Shown in pieces: positions 35,738 through 45,238 of a DNA stretch of 64,000 bases. The stretch lies in NCBI GenBank assembly GCA_014727835.1, contig WJMT01000041.1, positions 1 through 64,000 on the forward strand, written 5' to 3'. The position numbers and the translations under genes were made by a program. Within the stretch, counting starts at the first letter, position 1. Each line of letters starts with the position of its first letter. Origin of the DNA: Candidatus Aminicenantota bacterium. Its GTDB lineage: Bacteria > Acidobacteriota > Aminicenantia > Aminicenantales > Aminicenantaceae. The notes below the pieces were generated by a model, which saw only the letters and a list, made by a program, of their open reading frames with translations, made no database searches and had not been told where the DNA came from.

Positions 35738-36664
35738 TCAAGAATCAATATCAAGGGTTCTTATGAGGTCTTCGACCTTTTTTATGTGGTTATCTTCACA
35801 AAAAGCATTGATTTCATCGATGATTTGGAGTGTTGCATCCGGAGAAATGAAGTTGGCTGTTCCCACCTGAACGGCTCGGGCTCCTGCAATGAGATATTCC
35901 ACTGCATCACGGCCGGTCTGGATGCCGCCCATTCCAATAACCGGAATCTTGACTGCCCTGACCGCCTGATAGACCATTCTCAAGGCAATGGGCTTGATGG
36001 CAGGACCGCTGAGCCCTCCCATGATATTTCCCAGTTTTGGTTTTCTTGTCACTGCGTCGATGTCCATAGCCAGGAATGTATTCACCAGGGATAGGGCGTC
36101 AGATCCTCCTTCCTGGGCACTCAAAGCGATCTCGGAAATGTCTGTGACATTGGGAGATAATTTTGTGATCACAGGAGTCGAGCAGGAATTTTTTACCAGT
36201 TTTACGGTCTCATAAGTGTCTTCAGGATTTTGAGCCGGGCAGATCCCGCCTTTTTTAACATTTGGACAGGAGATATTCAGTTCATAAGCAGATATTTCCT
36301 CATGCTTGTCCAAATAATCGGCCACAGATGCGTATTCTTCTCTGTTTTCTCCGCAGATATTAATGATGACAGCTGTTTGAAGTCCTGTTAACTTGGGAAG
36401 AATTTCATGTGAAAACTGTTTCACTCCGATTCCTGGAAGCCCTATGGAATTGATCAGCCCGCAGGAGGTTTCAGCCAGCCTGGGAGGCGGATTCCCCTGC
36501 CGGGGAGAGAAATACAAACCTTTGACCACAAATCCACCCAGACGGTTCAAATCCAGGGCCTGAGAAAATTCGAGTCCGTATCCAAAAGTGCCGGAGGCAG
36601 CGATCACAGGATTATGGAGTTTCAGAAAGCCTAAATCAACAGAAACATCGATCATTTCATTCAT
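35738..36664 (-). CDS. pyrD: Dihydroorotate dehydrogenase, catalytic subunit (class 1B)
   Basis: About 308 residues. FMN-barrel with VIAASGTFGYG, INSIGLPGIGV, ELNISCPNVKKGG (active-site Cys typical of class 1), ITKLSPNV and IPVIGMGGI. It works with PyrK using NAD+. The exact start is uncertain: Met at 36664 overlaps pyrK by 8 bp; Met at 36655 is also possible. Both lie far enough upstream of the conserved VSVDLGFLKLHNPV start. Confidence 0.94.
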   Translation of the reverse strand: MNEMIDVSVDLGFLKLHNPVIAASGTFGYGLEFSQALDLNRLGGFVVKGLYFSPRQGNPPPRLAETSCGLINSIGLPGIGVKQFSHEILPKLTGLQTAVIINICGENREEYASVADYLDKHEEISAYELNISCPNVKKGGICPAQNPEDTYETVKLVKNSCSTPVITKLSPNVTDISEIALSAQEGGSDALSLVNTFLAMDIDAVTRKPKLGNIMGGLSGPAIKPIALRMVYQAVRAVKIPVIGMGGIQTGRDAVEYLIAGARAVQVGTANFISPDATLQIIDEINAFCEDNHIKKVEDLIRTLDIDS

Positions 36665-37457
36665 CCCAAACGATCTCATGAGCCCAAAAAACAGGGCCTT
36701 CCTCACATATTTTCTGCCATTGTTTGATGTTTTCTTTTTTGATTTTTTTCACACATCCCCAGCAAGCGCCGAATCCACATCCCATGATCGATTCAAGGGA
36801 TAATTCAGCAGGGATATGGTTTTTTTCAGAGATCTGAGAGACCTTTTTGAGCATTCCGTCTGGCCCGCAAGCGCAAATCAATGAGGGGGGCTCGGAGTTC
36901 ATCTCTTGTTCGAACAATTCTGTGACCAGGCCTTGAAACCCTGTTGAGCCGTCTTCAGTTGAGCAAAGAGTTTCTATGTTTTCTTTTTTGAATTTAGACA
37001 AGAGGGGAATGTCCTTTGAGGAGCGTCCTCCGTAAAAAATCCTGACCTTTGACTGGTTCTTATTCAACTCTTGTGCAAGAAAATAGAGAGGAGCGATTCC
37101 TCGGCCTCCTCCAATGAGACTCACTTTTTTTGATTCGGTTCCGTCTTCCAGGAGAAATCCGTTTCCTAAAGGACCCAGGATTTCAAGTGGGTCTCCCTTT
37201 TGCTTTTGGCTGAGCAGAGAGGTCCCGATCCCTGTCTTTTGAAAAAAGATGTCTATATGGGAACCGTTTCTCCCATGAATGCTGAAAGGGCGGCGCAGCA
37301 GGGGATACGGATCAGTGGATGTTCGGACCATAACAAATTGTCCTGGTTGGGATTCTCTGGATATGTCAGGGGCTTCCAAAGAAAGCAGGAAATAATCATC
37401 TCCCCAAATCTCTTTTCTGGTGATTTTTCCTGTGTGATTCTTTAGCATGGACAACAT
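36657..37457 (-). CDS. pyrK: Dihydroorotate dehydrogenase electron-transfer subunit PyrK
   Basis: 266 residues. Ferredoxin-reductase fold: FAD site LLRRPFSIHG, NAD site LIGGGRGIAPLYFL, CACGPDGML, and a C-terminal 2Fe-2S cluster with Cys in MGCGFGACWGC and KICEEGPVF. It passes electrons from PyrD to NAD+. First gene of the operon. ATG at 37457 lies 18 nt after a TATTTT -10 box. A second Met is at residue 4. Confidence 0.94.
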   Translation of the reverse strand: MLSMLKNHTGKITRKEIWGDDYFLLSLEAPDISRESQPGQFVMVRTSTDPYPLLRRPFSIHGRNGSHIDIFFQKTGIGTSLLSQKQKGDPLEILGPLGNGFLLEDGTESKKVSLIGGGRGIAPLYFLAQELNKNQSKVRIFYGGRSSKDIPLLSKFKKENIETLCSTEDGSTGFQGLVTELFEQEMNSEPPSLICACGPDGMLKKVSQISEKNHIPAELSLESIMGCGFGACWGCVKKIKKENIKQWQKICEEGPVFWAHEIVWDE

Positions 37458-37474
37458 TCGGTAAGGTCCAACCT

Positions 37475-37540
37475 AAAATACCAGAATTGATTTTATTGAG
37501 CAATAAAAACTTTGACATAAATTTGGGTTTTTGAAATAAT
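37475..37540. promoter_or_regulatory. Divergent promoters for pyrK and the aminotransferase
   Basis: Minus strand: TTGCTC (37503-37498), 17 bp, TATTTT (37480-37475), reading into pyrK with a leader of about 10 nt. Plus strand: TTGACA (37512-37517), 17 bp, AATAAT (37535-37540), reading into the aminotransferase. The -35 boxes lie 8 bp apart. Confidence 0.65.
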
Positions 37541-37575
37541 CAAAATCTTCATGATCGAATAGGGAGGAGGTTTGG

Positions 37576-38769
37576 ATGCAAATATCACGGCGAGCCCAGG
37601 AAATTCAGGAATCTCCCATTCGAAAGCTCAAGCCTTATGCTGACCAAGCGATTTCAGAAGGAGTCCGGGTTTATTTTATCAATATTGGACAGCCTGACAT
37701 CACCACACCAGAAACAGTATGGGATGCCTTTAAAAAAGGAAAAGAGGATGTCCTTGAGTACGGACCGGCTCAGGGAACATTGGATTTGAGAAAGTCCATA
37801 GCCAAATATTTCAATGCGTATGATATTCCGATCACGCATGAAAATGTGATCATCACCATCGGAGGTTCCGAAGCCATTCATTTTTCTTTTTCTGCGGTCT
37901 CAGATACAGGGGAAGAGATCCTCATTCCCGAGCCTTTTTACACCAATTATAATGGATATGCGGCTTTTGCGAATGTCAACATTGTTGCTTTGACATTAGA
38001 TGTGAAAGAGGGTTTCAGACTTCCTTCTAAAAACGAAATCGAGCGCAGGATCACTCCAAAAACAAAAGCAATTTTGTTGTGTTCTCCCAATAATCCCACT
38101 GGTACGGTATACACCGCAAAAGAATTGGAAAGAGTGGTTTCTTTAGTTAAAAAACATGATTTGTTTTTGATCGCCGATGAAGTGTACAAAGAATTTGTGT
38201 ATGACGGAAACAGACATAAAAGTGTCTTGGAGTTTGAAAGGATCAAAGAAAGGGTCATAGTTGTGGACAGCATCTCCAAGCGTTTCAGCTGCTGTGGAGC
38301 GAGAATCGGGGCTGTGATCACCCGAAATCCGGACGTCTACAATGGGATTCTGAAATTTGCTCAGGCCCGGTTGTGCCCCCCAACCCTAGAGCAGAAAGCT
38401 GCGCTGGCTGCGTATCAAATGGGAGTCGATTATTTCGAACCAGTGAGAAAGGAGTACCAGAAGAGAAGAGATATTTTGTATGAGGGATTAAAGGATATTC
38501 CGGGCATTGTGATGCACAAACCCCAGGGAGCCTTCTACATTATTGTCCGGCTTCCTATCAAAGATTGTGAGCATTTTGTGCGGTGGATGTTGACAGATTT
38601 CAGGTTTGAGAACGAAACGGTCATGGTGGCTCCGGCTCAAGGTTTTTATCGGACGCCTGGAAAGGGAAAGGATGAGATCCGAATCGCTTACGTACTCAAA
38701 GAAGAGAATCTGAAGAGGGCCATTCATGTCTTTAAAGCAGGCCTTGAAAAGTACATGTCCTTGTTTTAG
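37576..38769 (+). CDS. Class I/II pyridoxal-phosphate aminotransferase (aspartate aminotransferase-like)
   Basis: 397 residues. Fold-type I: YGPAQGTLDLRKSIAKYF, PFYTNYNGYA, SPNNPTGTVYTAKEL, IADEVYKEFVYDG and the PLP lysine in DSISKRFSCCGARIGA, then FRTPGKGKDEIRIAY near the end. Members of this subgroup transaminate aspartate or other amino acids; specificity not readable. GGGAGGAGG precedes ATG at 37576. Confidence 0.9.
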   Translation: MQISRRAQEIQESPIRKLKPYADQAISEGVRVYFINIGQPDITTPETVWDAFKKGKEDVLEYGPAQGTLDLRKSIAKYFNAYDIPITHENVIITIGGSEAIHFSFSAVSDTGEEILIPEPFYTNYNGYAAFANVNIVALTLDVKEGFRLPSKNEIERRITPKTKAILLCSPNNPTGTVYTAKELERVVSLVKKHDLFLIADEVYKEFVYDGNRHKSVLEFERIKERVIVVDSISKRFSCCGARIGAVITRNPDVYNGILKFAQARLCPPTLEQKAALAAYQMGVDYFEPVRKEYQKRRDILYEGLKDIPGIVMHKPQGAFYIIVRLPIKDCEHFVRWMLTDFRFENETVMVAPAQGFYRTPGKGKDEIRIAYVLKEENLKRAIHVFKAGLEKYMSLF

Positions 38770-38924
38770 CCATTCTTTTCCATTTTGATGAATCGTTCAA
38801 GCGAAACATTTGACCTGGGATTCAGACTGCTTTAAAATAATAACCTGCTGCTTGTTATCCCAGAATTTTGTGCTGTGGGAATTTGAGTGCCTGCAGAAAA
38901 AAAACAAAGGATAAAAAAATCTTG

Positions 38925-38953
38925 TTGTTCGTTAAAATTGAAATCAGTATAAC
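38925..38953 (+). promoter_or_regulatory. Probable promoter of ppdK
   Basis: TTGTTC (38925-38930), 17-bp spacer, TATAAC (38948-38953). It lies in the 232-bp gap after the aminotransferase, which otherwise shows nothing recognisable. Confidence 0.5.
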
Positions 38954-39001
38954 GCACCTGGAGTGTATGATGAGTTGATCTTATCAGAAAAGGAGGACAA
39001 A

Positions 39002-41707
39002 TTGACAAAAAAATATGTGTATTATTTTGAAAAGAACAATGCAGAAGGCAATAGAGACATGAAAGCACTGCTTGGCGGAAAAGGAGCCAACTTGGCAGAA
39101 ATGGCAGGCATCGGGCTTCCTGTTCCTCCAGGATTTACAGTCACTACAGATGTGTGCAGCTTGTTTTTGGAAAAAGGCAAGCAGCTCACTGAAGAGGTCA
39201 AAGATGAAATAATCAAAAACTTAACAAGGCTTGAGGAAACAGCAGGCCAACAATTCGGACAGAAAGAAAACCCATTGTTGGTATCGGTCCGTTCAGGGGC
39301 CAAATTTTCCATGCCCGGAATGATGGACACCATCCTGAATCTGGGGCTGAATGATGAAACCGTGGAGGGATTGGCCCAGAAAAGCAATGACAGGAGATTT
39401 GCTTTAGACTGCTATCGACGCCTGATCCAGATGTTCGGTGATGTGGTTTTGGAGATCCCCAAAAAAAAGTTCGAGCAGATATTGAAAGAACAGAAAAAAG
39501 AGCAGGATATCAAAATCGATTCCCAGCTACCGGAAGACACCTTGGGAAAAATACTGGATGAGTACAAGAAAATCATCAAAGATCATACAGGAAATGAATT
39601 TCCCCAGGATGTCAAGGAACAATTGTTTCTGGCCATATCAGCGGTGTTCAGCTCTTGGGACAATCCGCGGGCTGTGACTTACAGGAATCTCCATCATATT
39701 CCGGATGACCTCGGTACAGCTGTGAATATTCAGCTGATGGTGTTCGGCAATTTTGGAGAGACTTCTGCCACAGGAGTCGGTTTCACCAGAGATCCGGCAA
39801 CAGGAGAAAAAAAGCTATATGGTGAATACCTCATCAATGCACAGGGTGAGGATGTGGTGGCTGGAGTCAGGACTCCTTCTCCATTGAATGAATTGGAACA
39901 AGACATGACAGAGGTTTTTCAACAGCTTGTTGAGGTGACCGAACATTTGGAAAAGCATTATCATAATGTTCAGGACTTTGAATTCACTATTCAGGAAAAT
40001 GAGCTCTTTATGCTTCAGACCAGAGACGGCAAAAGAACAGGACAGGCTGCTGTGAAGATAGCTGTGGACTTGGTGGAAGAAGGAATCGCCACCAAAGAAG
40101 AGGCCTTGATGATGGTGGAGCCTGATGCGTTGGATCAGCTTCTTCATCCTGTTTTTGATCCCAAAGAAAAGGAAAAACACGAGGTGCTAGCTAAAGGCCT
40201 GGCCGCATCGCCGGGAGCAGCTGCAGGACAGGTGGTGTTTTCTTCGGATGATGCTGTGGAATGGGAATCAAAAGGAAAAAAAGTGATTTTGGTCCGGGAG
40301 GAAACATCTCCGGATGATATACATGGAATGAGTGCTTCCCAAGGGATTCTCACAGCCACTGGAGGAATGACTTCCCATGCTGCAGTGGTGGGAAGGCAGA
40401 TGGGAAAACCCGCAGTGGTGGGCTGTGGAGATATCGCTCTGGACGAAGAGGGAAAGACTTTTAAAGTGAGAAATGAAGTGGTGAAAGAGGGAGAAGCGAT
40501 ATCCATTGATGGGGCTACAGGTGAGCTCATAATAGGAGAAATTGAGACCAGGCCCTCAGAGATCATCCAGGTCATAAGGGGAAACAAAAAGTCTGAAGAT
40601 TCGAAGCTCTATCAGTATTTCAAAAAATTTCTGAGCTGGGCAGACGATGTGAGACAGATGAATGTCAGAGCTAATGCCGATACACCGGAGGATGCCAATA
40701 TGGCGTTTGCTTTTGGAGCTCAAGGTATCGGATTGACCCGAACCGAACATATGTTTTTTGAAAAAGAAAGGCTGCCCTTTATAAAAAATATGATTTTATC
40801 AGAATCCGAGAAAGACCGACGGGAGTATTTGGACAAACTGCTGCCTTTCCAGAGACAAGATTTCTATGATCTGTTCAAAGCCATGAAAGGAAACCCGGTG
40901 ACCATCCGCACCTTGGACCCTCCCCTCCATGAATTTTTACCCAATAAAGAGGATCTGATGCTGGAGATTGCTGAGCTGAAGCGGTCCAAAAAGCAAAACA
41001 AAGAAGAAATCAAACAAAAAGAAAAAATATTGGAAAGAGTCAAAGCTCTCTCTGAATTCAACCCGATGCTGGGACACAGAGGCTGCCGATTGGGAGTCAC
41101 TTTCCCTGAAATCATAGAGATGCAGGCTTCTGCTATTTTTGAAGCAGCTTGCCAGGTAGCGAGTGAAGGGGAGGATGTGTTTCCAGAAATCATGGTTCCT
41201 TTGATCGGTTCGGTCAACGAATTGGCAAATCAAAAAGAAATCATTGTGAATGTTGCTGAAAAATTGATCAACAAGTATGAAGTGAAGTTTGATTATACGG
41301 TGGGCACCATGATAGAGATTCCGAGAGCAGCCATCACTGCGGATCAAGTGGCTTATGAAGCTGATTTTTTCTCTTTTGGGACCAATGACTTGACACAGAC
41401 CACTTTTGGCATATCCAGAGATGACGGGGCTTTGTTCATCAATCATTATCTAACTCATGGTCTTTGGAAGGATGATCCATTCACCACTGTTGATATTGAG
41501 GGAGTCGGAGAATTGATGAAGTGGGCTGTGAACAAAGGAAGAAAGACAAAACCAGATTTGAAAATCGGTATCTGTGGTGTCCATGGAGGAGATCCTCGAT
41601 CCATATTCTTTTGTCACAAAATCGGGTTGAACTATGTCAGCTGTTCGGCATACCAGATCCCTATAGCCAGATTAGCGGCAGCCCAGGTGACTCTAATGGA
41701 GAAGTGA
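39002..41707 (+). CDS. ppdK: Pyruvate, phosphate dikinase
   Basis: About 901 residues, normal length. An N-terminal ATP-grasp part (LLGGKGANLAEMAGIGLPVPPGF; VSVRSGAKFSMPGMMDTILN), a central swivelling domain with phospho-His459 in TATGGMTSHAAVVGRQMGKP, and a C-terminal PEP/pyruvate barrel (GIGLTRTEHMFF; LGHRGCRLGV; SFGTNDLTQTTFG; IGICGVHGGDP with the catalytic Cys, where most homologues have Glu after CG). It interconverts pyruvate, ATP and phosphate with PEP, AMP and PPi. TTG at 39002 was chosen because AGGAGG lies 5 nt upstream; an in-frame GTG at 38963 precedes that site. Confidence 0.97.
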   Translation: MTKKYVYYFEKNNAEGNRDMKALLGGKGANLAEMAGIGLPVPPGFTVTTDVCSLFLEKGKQLTEEVKDEIIKNLTRLEETAGQQFGQKENPLLVSVRSGAKFSMPGMMDTILNLGLNDETVEGLAQKSNDRRFALDCYRRLIQMFGDVVLEIPKKKFEQILKEQKKEQDIKIDSQLPEDTLGKILDEYKKIIKDHTGNEFPQDVKEQLFLAISAVFSSWDNPRAVTYRNLHHIPDDLGTAVNIQLMVFGNFGETSATGVGFTRDPATGEKKLYGEYLINAQGEDVVAGVRTPSPLNELEQDMTEVFQQLVEVTEHLEKHYHNVQDFEFTIQENELFMLQTRDGKRTGQAAVKIAVDLVEEGIATKEEALMMVEPDALDQLLHPVFDPKEKEKHEVLAKGLAASPGAAAGQVVFSSDDAVEWESKGKKVILVREETSPDDIHGMSASQGILTATGGMTSHAAVVGRQMGKPAVVGCGDIALDEEGKTFKVRNEVVKEGEAISIDGATGELIIGEIETRPSEIIQVIRGNKKSEDSKLYQYFKKFLSWADDVRQMNVRANADTPEDANMAFAFGAQGIGLTRTEHMFFEKERLPFIKNMILSESEKDRREYLDKLLPFQRQDFYDLFKAMKGNPVTIRTLDPPLHEFLPNKEDLMLEIAELKRSKKQNKEEIKQKEKILERVKALSEFNPMLGHRGCRLGVTFPEIIEMQASAIFEAACQVASEGEDVFPEIMVPLIGSVNELANQKEIIVNVAEKLINKYEVKFDYTVGTMIEIPRAAITADQVAYEADFFSFGTNDLTQTTFGISRDDGALFINHYLTHGLWKDDPFTTVDIEGVGELMKWAVNKGRKTKPDLKIGICGVHGGDPRSIFFCHKIGLNYVSCSAYQIPIARLAAAQVTLMEK

Positions 41708-41743
41708 GATTCCAACTGTTTATGGAATCAACCAGAATAGGTG

Positions 41744-42727
41744 ATGGCGGTTCTTAAAAATATCATCAAGCGTTTCCAAAAGGATAAGTTTCCTTTCCAA
41801 TTTGTTTACAGCGATTCTTACTGTTTGGGGGACCTTAAAAATCATGTTTTTCCCGTGGAAAAATACAGATTGGTGTATGAAAAACTGTTGGCAATCGGAG
41901 CAGAGAAAAAGAATTTTATTGAGCCCTTTGTTCCTGCGGAGAAAGATCTTCTAAGGGTGCACTCCTCTAAATACATCAAAAAGATCAAATCAGGCCGGCT
42001 GTCATCTTCAGAACTGATGGCCCTTGAACTCCCTTTTTCTAAGCAGGCCATGAATTTTTTTTTTCTGACTGCCGGCGGCACCATCCGCGCTTCTGAAGCA
42101 GCGCTGAGAGACGGATTGTGTGTTCACATTGGGGGAGGATTTCATCATGCCTTCTCAGATCATGGAGAAGGTTTTTGTGTCTTGAATGATGTGGCGATAG
42201 CTTTGGAAAAGATGATGGCAGAGAAGAAAATCAAGAAAGCCATGGTAGTGGATTGCGATGTCCATCAGGGAAACGGCACAGCTGCTATTCTTAAAGAAAA
42301 AAAGAATGTGTTTACTTTTTCCATACATCAAATGGATATCTATCCGGCAGAAAAAGCCTCCAGTTCTTTGGATGTGGGATTGTGGTCCGGAGATGGAGAT
42401 GATGAATATCTGGCTGCTCTGAGTCTTCATATTCCCCGGATTTATGAACAGCACCAACCCGACTTGATTTATTACCTTGCCGGGGCAGATCCCTACCAAA
42501 AAGACAAATTGGGAGATTTGAATCTCACTCAAAAAGGGCTGGAACAAAGAGACCAGCTGGTCATTGAACAGGCCCAGAAAAGAGGATACCCTCTGGTCAT
42601 TCTTTTTGCCGGGGGATATGCCCTGGATGTCCGTGATGTGGTCTCCATTCATTTGAATACCATAATGGAAGCGCGAAAAAACCACAAACGTTGGAGAAAG
42701 AAAGGAGTTTTAGGAATCCTGAAGTAA
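41744..42727 (+). CDS. Histone deacetylase family protein (AcuC-like amidohydrolase)
   Basis: 327 residues. Class I/II HDAC fold with the charge-relay pair in GGGFHHAFSDHGEGFC, zinc ligands in VVDCDVHQGNGT (Asp, His) and AGADPYQKDKLGD (Asp), and LFAGGYA. Bacterial members deacetylate small amides or acetyl-lysine, e.g. AcuC on acetyl-CoA synthetase. Cytoplasmic. ATG at 41744 overlaps an in-frame GTG at 41741; ribosome site weak. 3' end overlaps the convergent M20 gene by 18 bp. Confidence 0.88.
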   Translation: MAVLKNIIKRFQKDKFPFQFVYSDSYCLGDLKNHVFPVEKYRLVYEKLLAIGAEKKNFIEPFVPAEKDLLRVHSSKYIKKIKSGRLSSSELMALELPFSKQAMNFFFLTAGGTIRASEAALRDGLCVHIGGGFHHAFSDHGEGFCVLNDVAIALEKMMAEKKIKKAMVVDCDVHQGNGTAAILKEKKNVFTFSIHQMDIYPAEKASSSLDVGLWSGDGDDEYLAALSLHIPRIYEQHQPDLIYYLAGADPYQKDKLGDLNLTQKGLEQRDQLVIEQAQKRGYPLVILFAGGYALDVRDVVSIHLNTIMEARKNHKRWRKKGVLGILK

Positions 42728-43942
42728 CACATGAGCGAAGACTTTGGCGTCTCCAATCATGTTATCGATCACACAATACTCATCAGGCTGGTGAGCGGTT
42801 TCCTCGATTTTAGACCAGCAGGCTGCTTGATAGTGGGCTTTGCGCAAAAAGGAAGCAGCTGTTCTCACCCCGATCCCCACTGGTTTTGCTTTTTCTCCGT
42901 AGATGTCTTTGACGGCTTTTTTCAAACTCAGCACCACCGGAGCGTCAGGCTGGGTTTGGGGACTGGTTGATTCTTTTTGAACGTCCTCTAAAATGATGTT
43001 GACGTGGAATTTTTTTTCAATTTTTTGAGCTGTTTTCTTTATTTCTTTTTTGACTCTTTCAATACTGTGTTTGGGGATGAGACGGCAGTCCATAAAGAAA
43101 ATATCTTCTCCGGGAATGGTGTTAATATTGGGCACATTGGCCTCTTTTTTGGTGGGTTCAAAAGTGGAAATAGGGGGAGAAAATATGGAGTCCTTTTCTG
43201 GGAATCTCTGATACAGTTTGCTGAGTTCTGTGATCAAATAGGAAGCGGCTTCTAAGCTGTTGATCCCTTTTTCTGGTGTGGAGCCTTGGGTCTGCTTTCC
43301 TACTGTCTTCACCTTGATCCAGTAAATGCTTTTTTCAGCGATCTCTATCATGGTCCCGTATTTGTTTCCCACTCCAGGGACAATGATCAGGTCCTGTTTG
43401 TGGAAGGGATTGGATTTTTTCAGAATGAATTCGATTCCTTTCTCATTTCCCGTTTCCTCGTCAGATACAAACATCAATCCCACATCGTATTTGGGCTTGA
43501 TCCCTCTGTTTTGGAATGCTTTCAAGGCATATATGGAGGCGATCAAGTCCTGCTGATTGTCTTCCACTCCTCTGCCGTATATTTTTCCAGCCTCAACATA
43601 TCCTTTAAAAGGATTTCCTTTCCACAGAGCGGGTTCACCAGGGGGAACCACATCCATATGAGTCAGGATCCAGATTGTTTTTTTTGAACTCTTTCCCTTA
43701 TATGTGGCCATGATGTTGGGTCTGTATCCATAGGAGGCATCGATATCAGGAGCTTTGATCAACTGTGTGCTTTCAAAGTCTATGTCTTGAAGAAGATCTA
43801 AGATCAGCTCTGCTTTTTTGGCTTCCCCTTGCCCGCCGTTGATAGGAGCAATGGCAGGAACAGAACAGAGCTTTATCTGCATGTCAACCATCTCATTGCG
43901 GTATCGATCAATTCTTTGAGTGATCTTTTCCAGTTCTGTCAT
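42710..43942 (-). CDS. M20 family metallopeptidase (ArgE/DapE/dipeptidase type)
   Basis: 410 residues. Metal and catalytic motifs are WILTHMDVVPPG (His, Asp), YGRGVEDNQQDL (bridging Asp), MFVSDEETGNEKG (catalytic Glu-Glu) and a C-terminal AHQPDEYC (His). A dimerisation lid lies between. It hydrolyses amide bonds of N-acyl amino acids or dipeptides. ATG at 43942 has GGAG 6 nt upstream; the frame stays open to 44047 but that part reads back through the divergent promoter. Confidence 0.88.
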   Translation of the reverse strand: MTELEKITQRIDRYRNEMVDMQIKLCSVPAIAPINGGQGEAKKAELILDLLQDIDFESTQLIKAPDIDASYGYRPNIMATYKGKSSKKTIWILTHMDVVPPGEPALWKGNPFKGYVEAGKIYGRGVEDNQQDLIASIYALKAFQNRGIKPKYDVGLMFVSDEETGNEKGIEFILKKSNPFHKQDLIIVPGVGNKYGTMIEIAEKSIYWIKVKTVGKQTQGSTPEKGINSLEAASYLITELSKLYQRFPEKDSIFSPPISTFEPTKKEANVPNINTIPGEDIFFMDCRLIPKHSIERVKKEIKKTAQKIEKKFHVNIILEDVQKESTSPQTQPDAPVVLSLKKAVKDIYGEKAKPVGIGVRTAASFLRKAHYQAACWSKIEETAHQPDEYCVIDNMIGDAKVFAHVLLQDS

Positions 43943-44033
43943 GGCAAACTCCGGGGAAGCAAATGATAACACCCCTTTCTTGAAGAAGCAAGACAGGTTG
44001 AGGGATTCTTTTGCTGGATGGATTATGACCGGC

Positions 44034-44062
44034 TTGACATTTGACACGATAGAGACTACATT
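44034..44062 (+). promoter_or_regulatory. Promoter of the polysaccharide cluster
   Basis: -35 TTGACA (44034-44039), 17-bp spacer, -10 TACATT (44057-44062). The -10 ends 8 nt before ATG at 44071, so transcription should start at about 44069 and the first gene would have next to no leader. Confidence 0.65.
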
Positions 44063-44070
44063 GAGCCAAA

Positions 44071-45207
44071 ATGAAGATAGGAATTGACTTGAGGCCGTTT
44101 CTGAGATTTGAGACCGGCGTGGGAACTTACATCAAAAATCTGCTTTTTTCTCTTTCCAGCATTGATATGAAGAACGACTACTATCTTTTCTCATCTTCCT
44201 TCAAGCAGAGATTTTCACCTTCCAAGATTCCATTTTTGAACAAAATGCATTTCCGGGATTACCATTATCCTGTGAAATTGTTGAATTTTCTTTGGTACCG
44301 GCAGGGTTGGCCGCCTCTTGATTTTTTTTTCAAAACCAGACTTGACCTGACTCACTCTCCCACACCGCTGATTTGCCCCACTAAGGGGAAGGCCATTATA
44401 ACTGTTCACGATTTGTTTTTTATGGATTTTCCATATAAGGCCAATCCCGAAGCCCGGAGATTTTTTTATAAGAACATACACAAATCTCTCCAGGATTCCG
44501 ACGGAATCATTGTGGTCTCCCATTTCATAAAGAATCAGCTTCTCGAAAAATTCAAGCTTCCTAAGGAAAAGATCAAGGTTATTTATCATGGAGTGGATTC
44601 TGGATTCAGTTCTGATATATCATTAGAGGAGATCAATAATTTCAGAGAGTCTCATTCTTTACCTTCCAGACTCATTGTGTTTGTGGGAGCTATGGATCCG
44701 AGGAAAAATCTATTGAACCTGATTCAGGCCTTTCAAATCGTTCATAGCAAAGAACCGGAAGTCTCCTTGGTGATCGCCGGCAAAAAAGGGCAGGATTATT
44801 TGGCTTTGAAAAAAAAGATCCACAAAAGCAGCTTGGATGAAAACGTGAAGATATTGGATTATCTGTCTCTCAGGGATTTGAAGCGGTTGTATAGAGCGGG
44901 CACACTCTTTGTTTTTCCTTCTTATTGTGAAGGCTTTGGGCTTCCTCTTCTTGAGGCCATGGTGAGTGAGATGCCGGTGGTGGCTTCCAACAGGACCGCA
45001 CTTCCTGAAATAGCGGGAAGTGCGGCTCTTTATTTTGATCCTGAGCAGCCTGAAGATATGGCTTCAGCCATTCTGAAGCTCCTATGGGATAGTGATCTAA
45101 GGAACAAATACATTGGTATGGGAAGAGAAAGGGTTCGACAGTTCAGCTGGGAAAGCACTGCCAAAAGCACCTTGAACTTCTACCAGCATGTGGCTCAACA
45201 GAAGTGA
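44071..45207 (+). CDS. Glycosyltransferase family 4 protein
   Basis: 378 residues, GT-B fold. N-terminal acceptor half starts MKIGIDLRPFLRFETGVGTY; the donor half has FVGAMDPRKNLLNLIQAF and the GT4 signature PSYCEGFGLPLLEAMVSEMPVV, with Glu residues that bind the nucleotide sugar. No ribosome site upstream; see the promoter at 44034. First of six same-strand genes for an exported polysaccharide or glycan. Sugar specificity unknown. Confidence 0.9.
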   Translation: MKIGIDLRPFLRFETGVGTYIKNLLFSLSSIDMKNDYYLFSSSFKQRFSPSKIPFLNKMHFRDYHYPVKLLNFLWYRQGWPPLDFFFKTRLDLTHSPTPLICPTKGKAIITVHDLFFMDFPYKANPEARRFFYKNIHKSLQDSDGIIVVSHFIKNQLLEKFKLPKEKIKVIYHGVDSGFSSDISLEEINNFRESHSLPSRLIVFVGAMDPRKNLLNLIQAFQIVHSKEPEVSLVIAGKKGQDYLALKKKIHKSSLDENVKILDYLSLRDLKRLYRAGTLFVFPSYCEGFGLPLLEAMVSEMPVVASNRTALPEIAGSAALYFDPEQPEDMASAILKLLWDSDLRNKYIGMGRERVRQFSWESTAKSTLNFYQHVAQQK

Positions 45208-45238
45208 AGCAAAGAGGGAATAAAGGTCAGAAATAAGA